A stretch of DNA of 64,000 nt from Janibacter hoylei PVAS-1 (GTDB lineage Bacteria; Actinomycetota; Actinomycetes; Actinomycetales; Dermatophilaceae): NCBI RefSeq assembly GCF_000297495.1, contig NZ_ALWX01000019.1, positions 1 through 64,000 on the forward strand, given 5' to 3'. A program made the position numbers and the translations under genes. Below, in pieces: positions 33,781 through 43,025 of this stretch (position 1 is the first letter of the stretch; every line of letters begins with the position of its first letter). A model generated the notes under the pieces. It did no database searches, had not been told where the DNA came from, and worked only from the letters and a program-made list of their open reading frames with translations.

Positions 33781-34817
33781 CGTGCGTCCGCCTTCTTCTT
33801 GACGTAGAGGTTGACGAGGGTCGCGAGCAGGAGCATCACGCCGAGGAAGGTGAAGAACCAGTCGACGTTCCAGCCCGCGTAGTTGATGCCCATGCGGGTC
33901 ATGCCGAAGATCAGCGCGCCGAGGGCCGCGCCGACGACCGACCCGTAGCCACCGGTGAGCAGGCAGCCACCGACGACCGCGGCGATGATGTAGATGAACT
34001 CCTGGCCGACACCCTCGCCGGACTGCATCACCTGGTACGAAAACAGCAGGTGCATGCCGAGCATCCAGGCGCAGAAGCCGACGGTCATGAAGAGCCCGAT
34101 CTTGACCCGCGTGACGGGGACACCCACGGCGCGGGCGGCGGCGGCGTCACCGCCGACGGCGAAGATCCAGTTGCCGATCCGGGTCCGCTGCAGCACGAGC
34201 GAGCCGATCACGACCATGACGAGCCAGTAGACGACGAGCGACTTGATGGTCACCGGACCGACGGAGACGCTCCATGCGAAGACCTGCTGCGCAGAGGCGT
34301 AGCCGTCCATGTCGGAGATCGTCGGCGTCGAGACGGTGCCGCCGACGAGCCGCGTCACGGCGAGGTTGGCACCCTGGAGCACGAAGAAGGTCCCGAGCGT
34401 CACGAGGAAGCTCGGCAGTCCGGTGCGCATGAGCAGCCAGCCGTTGAATGCCCCGACGAGCAGCGAGAAGAGCAGCGCCGCGAGCACCCCGACCCAGACG
34501 TTGAGCCCGAAGTTCCATGCGGTGAGGGCCGCGCAGATCCCCGATGCCGTCGCCGCGACACCGGTCGACAGGTCGAACTCGCCTCCGACCATGAGCAGCG
34601 AGACGCCGACGGCCATGACGCCGATGGCGGAGGCCTCGTAGAGGATCGTGCCGGTGTTGCCCAGGCTGCGGAAGGACGGGGCGACGGCGAGGAAGAGGGC
34701 CATGACGGCCAGGGCGCCGATGAGCGCTCCGACCTCGGGCCGGGCGAAGAGGAGGCCGGCCCTCCCCTTCGCCACGACTCGGTCGTCCGCCTCGGGTGCG
34801 GCGGTCTGTGCGGTCAT
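33777..34817 (-). CDS. Sugar ABC transporter, permease subunit
   Basis: 346 residues, about ten hydrophobic helices, of the RbsC/branched-chain type: VGGEFDLSTGVAATASG near residue 80 (the conserved GxxDLSVG-like segment), LPSFLVTLGTFFVLQG, and the cytoplasmic loop AVGGDAAAARAVGVPV, which contacts the ATPase. It lies seven bases from the lipoprotein gene and overlaps the ATPase gene. CUT2-family organisation supports uptake of a monosaccharide or cyclitol. Confidence 0.9.
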   Translation of the reverse strand: MTAQTAAPEADDRVVAKGRAGLLFARPEVGALIGALAVMALFLAVAPSFRSLGNTGTILYEASAIGVMAVGVSLLMVGGEFDLSTGVAATASGICAALTAWNFGLNVWVGVLAALLFSLLVGAFNGWLLMRTGLPSFLVTLGTFFVLQGANLAVTRLVGGTVSTPTISDMDGYASAQQVFAWSVSVGPVTIKSLVVYWLVMVVIGSLVLQRTRIGNWIFAVGGDAAAARAVGVPVTRVKIGLFMTVGFCAWMLGMHLLFSYQVMQSGEGVGQEFIYIIAAVVGGCLLTGGYGSVVGAALGALIFGMTRMGINYAGWNVDWFFTFLGVMLLLATLVNLYVKKKADAR

Positions 34818-34824
34818 CCCCGGA

Positions 34825-35793
34825 TCAGTCCTCGAGCAGCAGGTCGACGTTCTTGTCGTCGACGAAGGCGGGCCCGGTGAAGCTCGGCTCGCCGCCGCCG
34901 ACGGAGGCGCCCTTGTTGACGCGCAGCCACAGCGAGTCGACGGCCTGGTAGCCCTGGACGTAGGGCTGCTGGTCGACCGCCCACTCGATGCCGCCGCCCT
35001 TGATCTGCTTGAGCGCCTCGTCGTTGAGGTCGAAGGTCGCGACCTTGGCCTCGCTGCTGGCCTCCTTGACCGACTTCTGCGCGATGAGGGCGAAGGGGGC
35101 GCCGAGCGTCAGCACGTGCGTGATGCTCTTGTCCTGCTGCAGCTTGGCGGTGATCGTCGACTGCACGTTGGCGGTGTCGGTGCCCTTGACGTAGATCTTC
35201 TCGGACTTGTCGAAGGTCTCGGCGACGCCCTTGCAGCGGGCCTCGAGCCCGACGTGGCCCTGCTCCTGGATGACGCAGAGGGTCTTGCCCGCCTTTTCCT
35301 CGGTGAGGCGCTCGCCCGCGGCCTCGCCGGCGAGCTCGTCGTCCTGGCCGAAGAAGGACAGGGCGCCCATGTCCTTCCACTCGTTCATGCCGGCGTTGAG
35401 CGCGACGACGGGGATGTCGGCGCCGACGGCCTTCTCGACGTTGCCCTTCATCGCCTCGGGCTTGGCGAGGGTGACGGCGATGCCGTCGACCTTCTTGTCG
35501 ACCGCCTGCTGGACGAGGTTGGCCTGCTGGGCACCCTCGGGGTTGGCGGTGTACTCGAGCTTGACGTTGTTCTTCTTGGCGGCGTCCTCGGCACCGGCGC
35601 GCACCTGGTCCCAGAAGGTGTCACCGGGCTCGGCGTGGGTGATGAAGGCGACGGTCATCTCGGGGGTGTCGACACCACCCGCGCTGCCTCCGCCCTCCTC
35701 GGTCTGCTTGCCCCCGGATGAGGAGCATGCGGCGAGTGCGAGCGCGGCCATGGCCGACGTCGCGGCGACGCTGACGCGTGAAAAACGGGACAT
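34825..35793 (-). CDS. Sugar ABC transporter, substrate-binding lipoprotein
   Basis: 322 residues. The signal peptide ends in the lipobox LALAAC, so the protein is lipid-anchored. The mature part is a type I periplasmic-binding fold (MTVAFITHAEPGDTFWDQVR; KVDGIAVTLAKPEAM; ADIPVVALNAGMNEW), of the ribose/inositol-binding group. ATG 35793 gives a compact signal; an upstream ATG at 35811 would add six residues. With the permease and ATPase genes it forms the importer of the locus. Confidence 0.9.
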   Translation of the reverse strand: MSRFSRVSVAATSAMAALALAACSSSGGKQTEEGGGSAGGVDTPEMTVAFITHAEPGDTFWDQVRAGAEDAAKKNNVKLEYTANPEGAQQANLVQQAVDKKVDGIAVTLAKPEAMKGNVEKAVGADIPVVALNAGMNEWKDMGALSFFGQDDELAGEAAGERLTEEKAGKTLCVIQEQGHVGLEARCKGVAETFDKSEKIYVKGTDTANVQSTITAKLQQDKSITHVLTLGAPFALIAQKSVKEASSEAKVATFDLNDEALKQIKGGGIEWAVDQQPYVQGYQAVDSLWLRVNKGASVGGGEPSFTGPAFVDDKNVDLLLED

Positions 35794-35865
35794 GGGTTCT
35801 GCCTTTCTCATCATCCGTCGCTCCGTTGCGGCGGAAGGGTGCGGTGCCCGGGCGGGCACCTCTCT

Positions 35866-37831
35866 TCAGTTGTGAGTCTGGGGGCTCGCGTCGTCGACTC
35901 GCGGGATCTCCGCCGGGTCGAGATGCGAACGTTGTCGGCTCTTGTGCTGCTCGTAGGTGGCTCGCGCCTCGCGGGTGCTGTCGAGCTCGCTCACCTCGCC
36001 GACGGGCACGTCCCACCACGAGCCGGAGTCGGGCCCGAAGACCATCGGGTCGGTCTCGACGTGGATGACGACGGGCCCGCCGTCGGCCGGGGCTGCTTTG
36101 GCTTCGCGGATGGCGGCTTCGAGCCCGGCCCGGTCGTGCACCTCGATGACGTGGGCGCCGAGCGAGCGCGCGTTGGCGGCGAGGTCGACGGGCAGCCGGT
36201 CGCCGTCGAGGCGCCCCCCGTCGCCGCGGCCCCGGTAGGCCGTGCCGTACCGCTGGCTGCCGAGGGACTGGGAGAGCGACCCGATGGAGTGGAAGCCGTG
36301 GTTCTGCACGAGGACGACGATGACCTTGGTCCGCTCCTGGACCGCGGTGACGAGCTCGGTCGGCATCATGAGGTAGCCGCCGTCGCCGACCATCGCGAAG
36401 ACGTCGCGGGTCGGGTCGGCCCAGCGGATGCCGAGCGAGGCCGGCACCTCGTAGCCCATGCAGGAGAAGCCGTACTCGACGTGGTAGCCGCGTCGGTCGC
36501 GGACCCGCCAGGTCTTGTGCAGGTCGCCGGGCATGGAGCCGGCGGCACACAGCACGACGTCGCGGGGGTCGGAGAGCTCGTTGACGAGCCCGAGGACCTC
36601 GCCCTGGGTGAGCAGGCCGTCGGCGAGCGCGTCGGTGATCTGCGACGAAGGGTGGTGGGCCGCCTCGACCTGCGCGTCCCAGTCGGCACACAGGTCGGCC
36701 TGCTCCTGCCGGTAGTCGTCGTCGACGGACCAGCCGTCGAGCGCGGCGGTCAGCGCGGTGATCGCCTCGCGTGCGTCGCCGACGACGGTGAGACCGGAGT
36801 GCTTCACCGCGTCGAAGGGGGTGATGTTGAGGTTGACGAAACGCACCCCGTCGGCGGCGAAGGCCGTGCGGCTGGCGGTCGTGAAGTCCTGGTATCGGGT
36901 GCCGATACCGATGACCACATCCGCTTGTGCCGCAACGGCATTGGCTGCCGTCGTGCCGGTCGACCCGACCGCTCCGAGGAGCTGCGGGTGACCGTGCAGG
37001 AGCGATCCCTTGCCAGCCTGGGTCTCCCCGACGGGGATGCCGGTCGCCTCGCACAGCGCGGCGAGCGCGTCCTCGGCGCCGGAGTAGTGGACCCCGCCGC
37101 CGGCGACGATCATCGGCCGCTCGGCGGAGCGGATGATCTCGGCGGCGGCCGCGATGCGGGGGGGCCTCGGCCGGGGGCCGGGCGACGTGGTGGGTCCGCT
37201 CGGCGAAGAGCTCGACCGGCCAGTCGTAGGCCTCGGCCTGGACGTCCTGCGGCAGCGAGATCGTCACGGCGCCGGTCTCGGCGGGGTCGGTGAGCACCCG
37301 CATCGCCGCGAGGAGGATCGCGGGCAGCTGCTCCGGGCGCCGCACCTCGTCGTAGAAGCGCGAGAGCGGGCGGAAGGCGTCGTTGACCGTGAGGTCACCG
37401 CCGTGCGGCTGCTCGAGCTCCTGGAGGAGCGGACCCGCCGCGCGGGTGGCGAAGGTCGAGCTCGGCAGGAGCAGGACCGGCAGCCGGTTGATCGTCGCGA
37501 GCGCGGCGCCGGTCAGCATGTTGGTGCTGCCGGGGCCGACCGAGGCGGTGCAGGCCCAGGTCTGCAGGCGGTCACGCTGCTTGGCGTAGGCGACCGAGGT
37601 GTGCACCATGGCCTGCTCGTTGCGGGCGAGGACGTAGGGCAGGTCGGGCCCGCCCTCACCGGCAGCGAGCTCCTCCTGGAGCAGCGCCTGCCCGACGCCC
37701 GCGACGTTGCCGTGGCCGAAGATGCCGAGCACCCCGGCGAAGAGGCGCTGCCGCTCCCCGTCCCGCTCGCTCCACTGCGCCCCGAGGAAGCGCACGAGCG
37801 CCTGCGCCACCGTGAGCCTGACCGTCGTCAT
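35866..37831 (-). CDS. iolD: 3D-(3,5/4)-trihydroxycyclohexane-1,2-dione hydrolase (apparent +1 frameshift)
   Basis: Corrected length is 654 residues, normal for IolD, a thiamine-diphosphate enzyme that opens the ring of the inositol pathway intermediate. The N-terminal part contains GPGSTNMLTGAALATINRLP; the frame breaks in the G7 run at 37158-37164. Without one base it continues PRIAAAAEIIRSAERPMIVA and into the ThDP-binding region GDGGYLMMPTELVTAVQE with VQNHGFHSIGSLSQ. The two halves and all motifs fit IolD exactly. Either a sequence error or a dead gene that would abolish the pathway. Confidence 0.9.
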
Positions 37832-38125
37832 CGCTGCCACCTCTCCGAACCATCGCGCCGCCCGCTCCCTGAGGAGGTCGCTCCGCGACCACCCCCACCG
37901 CTCCCTGAGGAGGGCCCCCCCGGGCCCGTCTCGAAGGGTCCCTGAGGAGGGCCCCCCCGGGCCCGTCTCGAAGGGTCTGTCCCTTCGAGACGCTCGGCCG
38001 CAGACGGCCTCGCTCCTCAGGGACCGTGGGCACCTTCGGCCGCAGACGGCCTCGCTCCTCAGGGACCGTGGGGACCTTCAGCTGCAGACGGCCTCGCTCC
38101 TCAGGGACCGTGATGGTGGCGACCC
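37832..38125. repeat. iolB-iolD gap filled with repeat family A, including three tandem 42-bp copies
   Basis: Between iolB and iolD about 250 bases (37865-38112) are repeats. Two direct units ending CCCGTCTCGAAGGG face inverted units starting CCCTTCGAGACGCTCGGCC. They are followed by three tandem copies, period 42 bases, of a half-unit containing AGACGGCCTCGCTCCTCAGG then GACCGTG. The half-units could fold into several alternative hairpins in the operon mRNA. No gene is present. Confidence 0.85.
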
Positions 38126-39094
38126 TCATCGTCCGCCTCCGATCGGCAACCGCGGGTCGACCTGGCCGCCGACCCAGCTCTCCCGGATCGCGCCGTGCGC
38201 CGGGTCGTCGCAGATGAGCCAGGCCCGCTCCGGCCCGGGGCCGGCCATGACGTTGAGGTAGTAGAGGTCGGCGTCGGGCGCGGCCATGGCGGGCCCGTGC
38301 CAGCCGTGGGGCACGAGCACGGTGTCGCCGGTGGTGACCTCGACGAGCACGTCGATGGGCCTCCCTTCGGCGCCGTAGACCTGCTGGTAGCCGACCGGCT
38401 GGCGGCCGTCCTCGCGGTCGGTGCCGCGGGTGACCGGGGCGCGCCCGGCGGCGGCATCGCCGACGGACTGCGTCTCGAAGTAGTAGATCTCCTCGAGCTC
38501 GCTCTCCTGTCCGGGGCGGTCGGTGTCGTGCTTGTGCGGCGGGTAGGAGCTCCAGCCGCCGGCCGGGGTGATGACCTCGCAGGCGAGGATCTGCTCGGCC
38601 TCCACCAGGGTGTCGGGCATGCCGAAGCCGCGGACCTCGCGGCTGCACATGCCGGCGCCCCGCAGCTCGACGGGCACCCGGTCGGCGGGCACGAGGACGA
38701 CCTCACGGCCGCCGCCGGTCGAGTCCTCGACCCGGGCGCCGCACAGGGCGACCCGCGCGGGCGCGCTGCCGGGGTTGGTGATCGTCAGCTCGCTGCCCGC
38801 GGGGGCGTAGAGGGTGTCGGTCGGCCCGGCGAAGACGCTCGGCCGCCCGGTCAGGACGTGCTCTTCACCAGCCACGGCCACCGTCGCGCCGCCCATGAGC
38901 GGCACGACGACGCCCTCCTCCCCGCAGAGCGTGTGCCCGACCTGCTGCCCGGGCTCGAGGACCGCGATGCGCAGGGAGGTGTGCTGCCAGCCGTCGACGG
39001 CGTCGGTGATCTCGACGGCCCAGGGACCGCCCTTCGGCGCGAAGGGGAGGTACCACCGGTCGTTGTCTGCCCCGGTGCGCGGGGTGTGGCTCAT
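38126..39094 (-). CDS. iolB: 5-deoxy-glucuronate isomerase
   Basis: 322 residues, bicupin of the KduI/IolB type. Characteristic stretches: GEEGVVVPLMGGATVAV (first cupin), ITPAGGWSSYPPHKHDTD with the metal ligands His-x-His in PPHKHD, SELEEIYYFETQ (Glu ligand) and LVPHGWHGPAMAAP (distal His). It isomerises 5-deoxy-glucuronate to 2-deoxy-5-keto-gluconate. ATG 39094 overlaps the aldolase stop by ATGA. Confidence 0.95.
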   Translation of the reverse strand: MSHTPRTGADNDRWYLPFAPKGGPWAVEITDAVDGWQHTSLRIAVLEPGQQVGHTLCGEEGVVVPLMGGATVAVAGEEHVLTGRPSVFAGPTDTLYAPAGSELTITNPGSAPARVALCGARVEDSTGGGREVVLVPADRVPVELRGAGMCSREVRGFGMPDTLVEAEQILACEVITPAGGWSSYPPHKHDTDRPGQESELEEIYYFETQSVGDAAAGRAPVTRGTDREDGRQPVGYQQVYGAEGRPIDVLVEVTTGDTVLVPHGWHGPAMAAPDADLYYLNVMAGPGPERAWLICDDPAHGAIRESWVGGQVDPRLPIGGGR

Positions 39095-39990
39095 GCGGCA
39101 CCTCCGTGGACGAGGTCGGCGGCGATGTCGACGGCGGCGGCGACGTCACCGTCCGGCGGGTAGAGCAGGGCCCGGCCGACGACGAGCCCGCGGACCTGCG
39201 GGATCTGCAGGGAGCGTCCCCAGGCCGCGTAGGCGTCGCGGGGGTCGCCCTGCGGGTCACCGCCGAGCAGGAGCGACGGGAGGGTCGTGCTGTCCATGAC
39301 CCGCTCGAGCTCGTCGACGACGGGCAGCTTGAGCCAGGTGTGGGCGCTGCTCGCGCCGAGGCCCGAGGCGACGGTGATCGAGTGGATCGTCGAGTCCGGG
39401 TCGAGCAGGTTGACGACCTTGCCGTCGCGGCGGGTGGACCAGAAGGGCTCGACCATCGCCATGGTCCCGTGCGCGGCGAGCTCGGTAACCGCGCGTGCGC
39501 TGGCCTCGAGGGTCGCGACGCTCGCCGGGTCGTCGAGGTCGATGCGGGTGAGCATCTTGCCGCCGTCGATGCCCCGGGCGACGATCTCGGCGGCGGTGTG
39601 GCCGGTGAAGCGGTCGTCGAGCTCGAAGGCGGAGCCCTGCAGCCCGCCGCGGTTCATCGAGCCGATCGCGACCTTGCCCTCGAGGGCGCCCATGAGCAGC
39701 AGGTCGTCGAGGACGTCGGGCGTGCCGAGCACGCCGTCGACGCCGGGTCGGGACAGCGCGGTGGCCAGGCGGCGCAGCAGGTCGGAGCGGGAAGCCATCG
39801 CCAGCCGGTCACCGCGCACCCCGAGGGCGCCGCGGGCCGGGTGGTCGGCGGCGACGAGGAGCATCCGGCCGTCACCACCGAGCAGGGGGCGGCGCTCGCG
39901 GGCGGCCCAGCCGCGGGTGATGGCACCCGGGTCGGTGGCCCGGGTCGTCGTCAGGTCGGCGACCGAGGTGCGGGCCTGCTGCGTCGTCAT
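39091..39990 (-). CDS. Cgl0159-family class I aldolase-like protein (IolJ role)
   Basis: 299 residues of the (beta/alpha)8 family named after Corynebacterium Cgl0159: LLVAADHPARGALGV, GVDGVLGTPDVLDDLLLMGA, AIGSMNRGGLQGSAFELDDR and HTWLKLPVVDELERVMDST with a candidate Schiff-base Lys. In actinobacterial iol clusters it occupies the place of IolJ, cleaving 2-deoxy-5-keto-gluconate-6-phosphate to DHAP and malonate semialdehyde. That role is inferred from context and family. Overlaps iolC by 4 bases. Confidence 0.88.
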   Translation of the reverse strand: MTTQQARTSVADLTTTRATDPGAITRGWAARERRPLLGGDGRMLLVAADHPARGALGVRGDRLAMASRSDLLRRLATALSRPGVDGVLGTPDVLDDLLLMGALEGKVAIGSMNRGGLQGSAFELDDRFTGHTAAEIVARGIDGGKMLTRIDLDDPASVATLEASARAVTELAAHGTMAMVEPFWSTRRDGKVVNLLDPDSTIHSITVASGLGASSAHTWLKLPVVDELERVMDSTTLPSLLLGGDPQGDPRDAYAAWGRSLQIPQVRGLVVGRALLYPPDGDVAAAVDIAADLVHGGAA

Positions 39991-40949
39991 GCCGTCGCTC
40001 CCTTCGCCGCCCACTGCGCCAGGCCGGCCTCGACCTCGGCGGTCGTCGGCATGGCCGTGCTGCACTCCAGGCGTGAGGCGACGATCGCCCCCGCGACGTT
40101 GGCGAACTCGAGGATGCGCCGCAGCTCCCAGCCCTCGAGGAGGCCGTGGACGAGGGCGCCGCCGAAGGCATCGCCCGCTCCCAGCCCGTTGACCACCTCG
40201 ACGTCGAAGGGGGGCACCTCCACCCGCTCGTCGGCGGTGGCGGCGAGCACCCCCTTCGGCCCCTGCTTGACGATCGCCAGCTCGAGGCCGCGCTCGAGGA
40301 GGGCGTCGGCGGCGCGCTGCGGGTCGGTCTCGCCGACCGCGACCTCGCACTCCTCGCGGTTGCCGACGGCGATCGTCACGTGCTCCAGAGCTCGGCCGAC
40401 CTCGCGGGTCGCCTCGCTCGGGTCGGCCCAGAACATCGGCCGGTAGTCGAGGTCGAGCACCGTGTGCTCGGCGCGGCCGCGGGCGGCGAAGGCGGTGTGG
40501 TGGGCCGCGCGGGAGGGCTCGGCGCTCAGACCGGTCACCGTGGTCCAGAAGACGCGGGCGGAGCGGATCTGCTCCAGCGGCAGGTCGGCGTCGGTGAGCA
40601 TGAGGTCGGGGGCCGTCGGCCACCGGTAGAAGTACAGCGGGAAGTCGTCCGGCGGGTGCACCTCGCAGAAGGTCACCGGGGTCGGTGGGCCGTCGCCGAC
40701 GATGGGGGTGATGTGGTCACCGGCGACACCGAGGCGCTCGGCCTCGGCCCGCACGTACCGGCCGAAGGCGTCGGCACCGGTCTTGGTGATGAGCGCGGTC
40801 GAGCGCCCGTACCGCGCGGCGGCGACGGCGACATTGGTCGCGGAGCCACCGAGGAACTTCTCGAAGGTCCGCACCTCCTCGAGCGGCACCCCGTGGTCCA
40901 GGGGGTAGATGTCCACCCCGGTCCGGCCCATGGTGATGAGATCGTGCAT
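39987..40949 (-). CDS. iolC: 5-dehydro-2-deoxygluconokinase
   Basis: 320 residues, PfkB (ribokinase) family. N-terminal signature FLGGSATNVAVAAARYG and C-terminal NGLGAGDAFGGALVHGL, which holds the catalytic Asp, are complete. MGRTGVDIYPLDHGVPLEEV is typical of IolC. It phosphorylates 2-deoxy-5-keto-gluconate before aldol cleavage. The ATG at 40949 shares one base with the iolE stop, and the gene's stop overlaps the aldolase gene. Confidence 0.93.
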   Translation of the reverse strand: MHDLITMGRTGVDIYPLDHGVPLEEVRTFEKFLGGSATNVAVAAARYGRSTALITKTGADAFGRYVRAEAERLGVAGDHITPIVGDGPPTPVTFCEVHPPDDFPLYFYRWPTAPDLMLTDADLPLEQIRSARVFWTTVTGLSAEPSRAAHHTAFAARGRAEHTVLDLDYRPMFWADPSEATREVGRALEHVTIAVGNREECEVAVGETDPQRAADALLERGLELAIVKQGPKGVLAATADERVEVPPFDVEVVNGLGAGDAFGGALVHGLLEGWELRRILEFANVAGAIVASRLECSTAMPTTAEVEAGLAQWAAKGATA

Positions 40950-41869
40950 CAGCCCCGCCTCCCCAGGGTGGCGAGGTGGTCGACCGAGGCCCGCACGTCG
41001 GCGACGGGGTCTGCCGCACCGGCCGGCGTCGCCGGGTCGGCCGGGTCACCGGCGAGGATCGTGTCCTGCTCGAGCACGTACCAGCCCGCGTAGCCGGCGC
41101 CTTCGAGCGAGTCGACGATCGCGGCGACGTCGACGTCGCCACGGCCGAGGGCGACGTACATGCCGGCGGCGACGGCCTCGGTGTAGGTTGCCGAGCCCTC
41201 CTGCACCTTGCGGGCCCAGGCGAGGTCGACGTCCTTGAGGTGCATGTGGGCGATCCGCTCGGGGTGTTCGCGGGCGACGCGCACGGGGTCGCCACCCCCG
41301 ATGAGGAGGTGGCCGGTGTCGAGGCACAGCCCGATGCGTGAGCCGGCGAGCACGCGGTCGGTCTCCTCACCGGACTCGACCATCGTCCCGACGTGCGGGT
41401 GCAGGGTGGCCGTGAGGCCCTGTGCCGCAGCGGCATCCGAGATCCGGTCGAGGTTGGCGACCAGGGTGGCCCACCCCCCTTCGTCGAGCTCGGGACGGGC
41501 GTCGTAGCCCTCCGCACCGGTCGCGGCGGCGATGACCACGGTCGTCGCCCGGGCCGCGACGAGACCGGCCATCGCCGTCTCGACGGTCGGCAGGGGGTCG
41601 ATGCTCGGGTCGTGCAGGACGACGGGGACGAACTGGCCGACCGCGGCCAGGCCGTACTGCGCGAGCGTGTCCGCCTTGGCCTGCGGGTCGTCCGGCAGGA
41701 AGCCGTCGGGGCCGAACTCGGTCGCCGCGATGCCGAGCTCACGCATCTGCGTCAGCACGGTCTGCGGCTGATGCTGCCACCCCCAGCCGAGGACCTCGCA
41801 CACCCCCCACGAGATGGGGGCGGCGGCGATCCGCTCGGTGATCGGGGGGCGCACGGTCGGGTCGGTCAT
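40949..41869 (-). CDS. iolE: Inosose dehydratase
   Basis: 306 residues, xylose-isomerase-like TIM barrel. Recognised from PISWGVCEVLGWGWQHQPQT, metal-site residues in LHPHVGTMVESGEE, GLCLDTGHLLIGGGDP and HMHLKDVD. It dehydrates 2-keto-myo-inositol to the trihydroxycyclohexane-dione that IolD hydrolyses. ATG 41869 follows iolG by two bases and is the start that gives the conserved N-terminus. Confidence 0.94.
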   Translation of the reverse strand: MTDPTVRPPITERIAAAPISWGVCEVLGWGWQHQPQTVLTQMRELGIAATEFGPDGFLPDDPQAKADTLAQYGLAAVGQFVPVVLHDPSIDPLPTVETAMAGLVAARATTVVIAAATGAEGYDARPELDEGGWATLVANLDRISDAAAAQGLTATLHPHVGTMVESGEETDRVLAGSRIGLCLDTGHLLIGGGDPVRVAREHPERIAHMHLKDVDLAWARKVQEGSATYTEAVAAGMYVALGRGDVDVAAIVDSLEGAGYAGWYVLEQDTILAGDPADPATPAGAADPVADVRASVDHLATLGRRG

Positions 41870-41871
41870 GG

Positions 41872-42888
41872 TCACAGTCCTCGGATCTCGGTCAGGGCCA
41901 CCGGGCGGCGCTGGGCGCGCGAGAGCTCGCAGGCCTCCGCCACGCGGAAGGCCTCGAGCGAGTCGGCGATGGTGCACGGGCTCTCGAGGCGGCCGGCGGC
42001 CACCTCGCAGAAGGCGGTGAGCTCGGCCCGGTAGGCGGGCTGGAAGCGCTCCATGAAGGACCACACCTGCGGGCCGCGGGGGAAGTCGACGTCCGGCTCG
42101 GCGCTGACCATCGCGAGCGAGTGGTCCAGGCCGGCGGTGACCGTGCCGCGCTCGCCCATGACCTCCATGCGCACGTCGTGGCCACCGCCGTTGTACCGGG
42201 TCGTCGACATGAGGACGAGCGTGTCGTCGTCGAGGGTGAGCACGGCGGCGCCGGTGTCGACGTCGCCGGCCGCGGCGAAGAAGTCCGCGCCCTTGTTGGC
42301 CCCGACGGCGTAGACGGAGGCGATCTCGTGGCCGGTGACGAAGCGGATCGCGTCGAAGTCGTGGACCCCGCAGTCGCGGAAGATGCCGCCGGAGGTAGGG
42401 ATGAACTCGGCTGGCGGCGGTGCCTGGTCGTGCGTGTTGGCGCGGATCGTGTGGACGAAGCCCAGCTCGCCGGAGGCGACGGCATCACGTGCCCGGGCGA
42501 AGCCGGCGTCGAAGCGTCGCTGGTGCCCGATGTGCACGGGGGTCTCGCTCGCGGCGTCGAGGCGGGCCAGCTCGATGATCTCGTCGAGGTCGCCGGCGAC
42601 CGGCTTCTCGCAGAAGGTCGCCACGCCGGCGTCGATGCCGCGGCGGATCCACTCCGCGTGGCCGTTGGTCGCGGTCGCGACGACGAGACCGTCGATGCCG
42701 GCCTCGAGCAGTTCCTCGGGCCGGCACGTCTCGACCGCGGCGCCGGTCCCCCGGAGGCGGGCCGCGACCTCGGCCACGACGTCGGCCCGGGCGTCGGTGA
42801 CGACGAGGGTCTCCACGGCCGGCAGGGCCACGAGGGTCTCGGCGTGGAAGGCGCCGATGCGGCCCAGGCCGACGAGTCCGATCCGCAT
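41872..42888 (-). CDS. iolG: myo-Inositol 2-dehydrogenase
   Basis: 338 residues from ATG 42888, which has AAAGGAG upstream; a longer frame to 42936 lacks a signal. NAD site GLVGLGRIGAFHAETL, FCEKPVAGDLDE near residue 95, and catalytic GGIFRDCGVHDFDAIRFVTG. It oxidises myo-inositol to 2-keto-myo-inositol, the entry step. First gene of the leftward operon iolG-E-C-aldolase-B-D-ABC-Gfo/Idh, controlled from the shared region with gntR. Confidence 0.92.
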   Translation of the reverse strand: MRIGLVGLGRIGAFHAETLVALPAVETLVVTDARADVVAEVAARLRGTGAAVETCRPEELLEAGIDGLVVATATNGHAEWIRRGIDAGVATFCEKPVAGDLDEIIELARLDAASETPVHIGHQRRFDAGFARARDAVASGELGFVHTIRANTHDQAPPPAEFIPTSGGIFRDCGVHDFDAIRFVTGHEIASVYAVGANKGADFFAAAGDVDTGAAVLTLDDDTLVLMSTTRYNGGGHDVRMEVMGERGTVTAGLDHSLAMVSAEPDVDFPRGPQVWSFMERFQPAYRAELTAFCEVAAGRLESPCTIADSLEAFRVAEACELSRAQRRPVALTEIRGL

Positions 42889-42967
42889 CCGCGGCACGCT
42901 CCTTTGCGCGAGGGGCACGTGAGTGATGCGGGACACTCTGGCCCACTCCCTTCGCGCCTGTCAATAG

Positions 42968-42985
42968 TTTGTCAGGACATATTGA
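42968..42985. promoter_or_regulatory. IolR/GntR operator candidate between iolG and gntR
   Basis: TTTGTCAGGACATATTGA lies in the 137-base divergent region, 58 bases before gntR and 80 before iolG. It matches the iolA site at 31712-31729 in the same orientation with 15 of 18 identities. A further CTGTCCTG follows at about 42991-42999. One site here could repress both directions. Confidence 0.75.
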
Positions 42986-43025
42986 CGTATGGCTGTCCTG
43001 CCGTCGTGCGCGTATGCTCCCCGGC

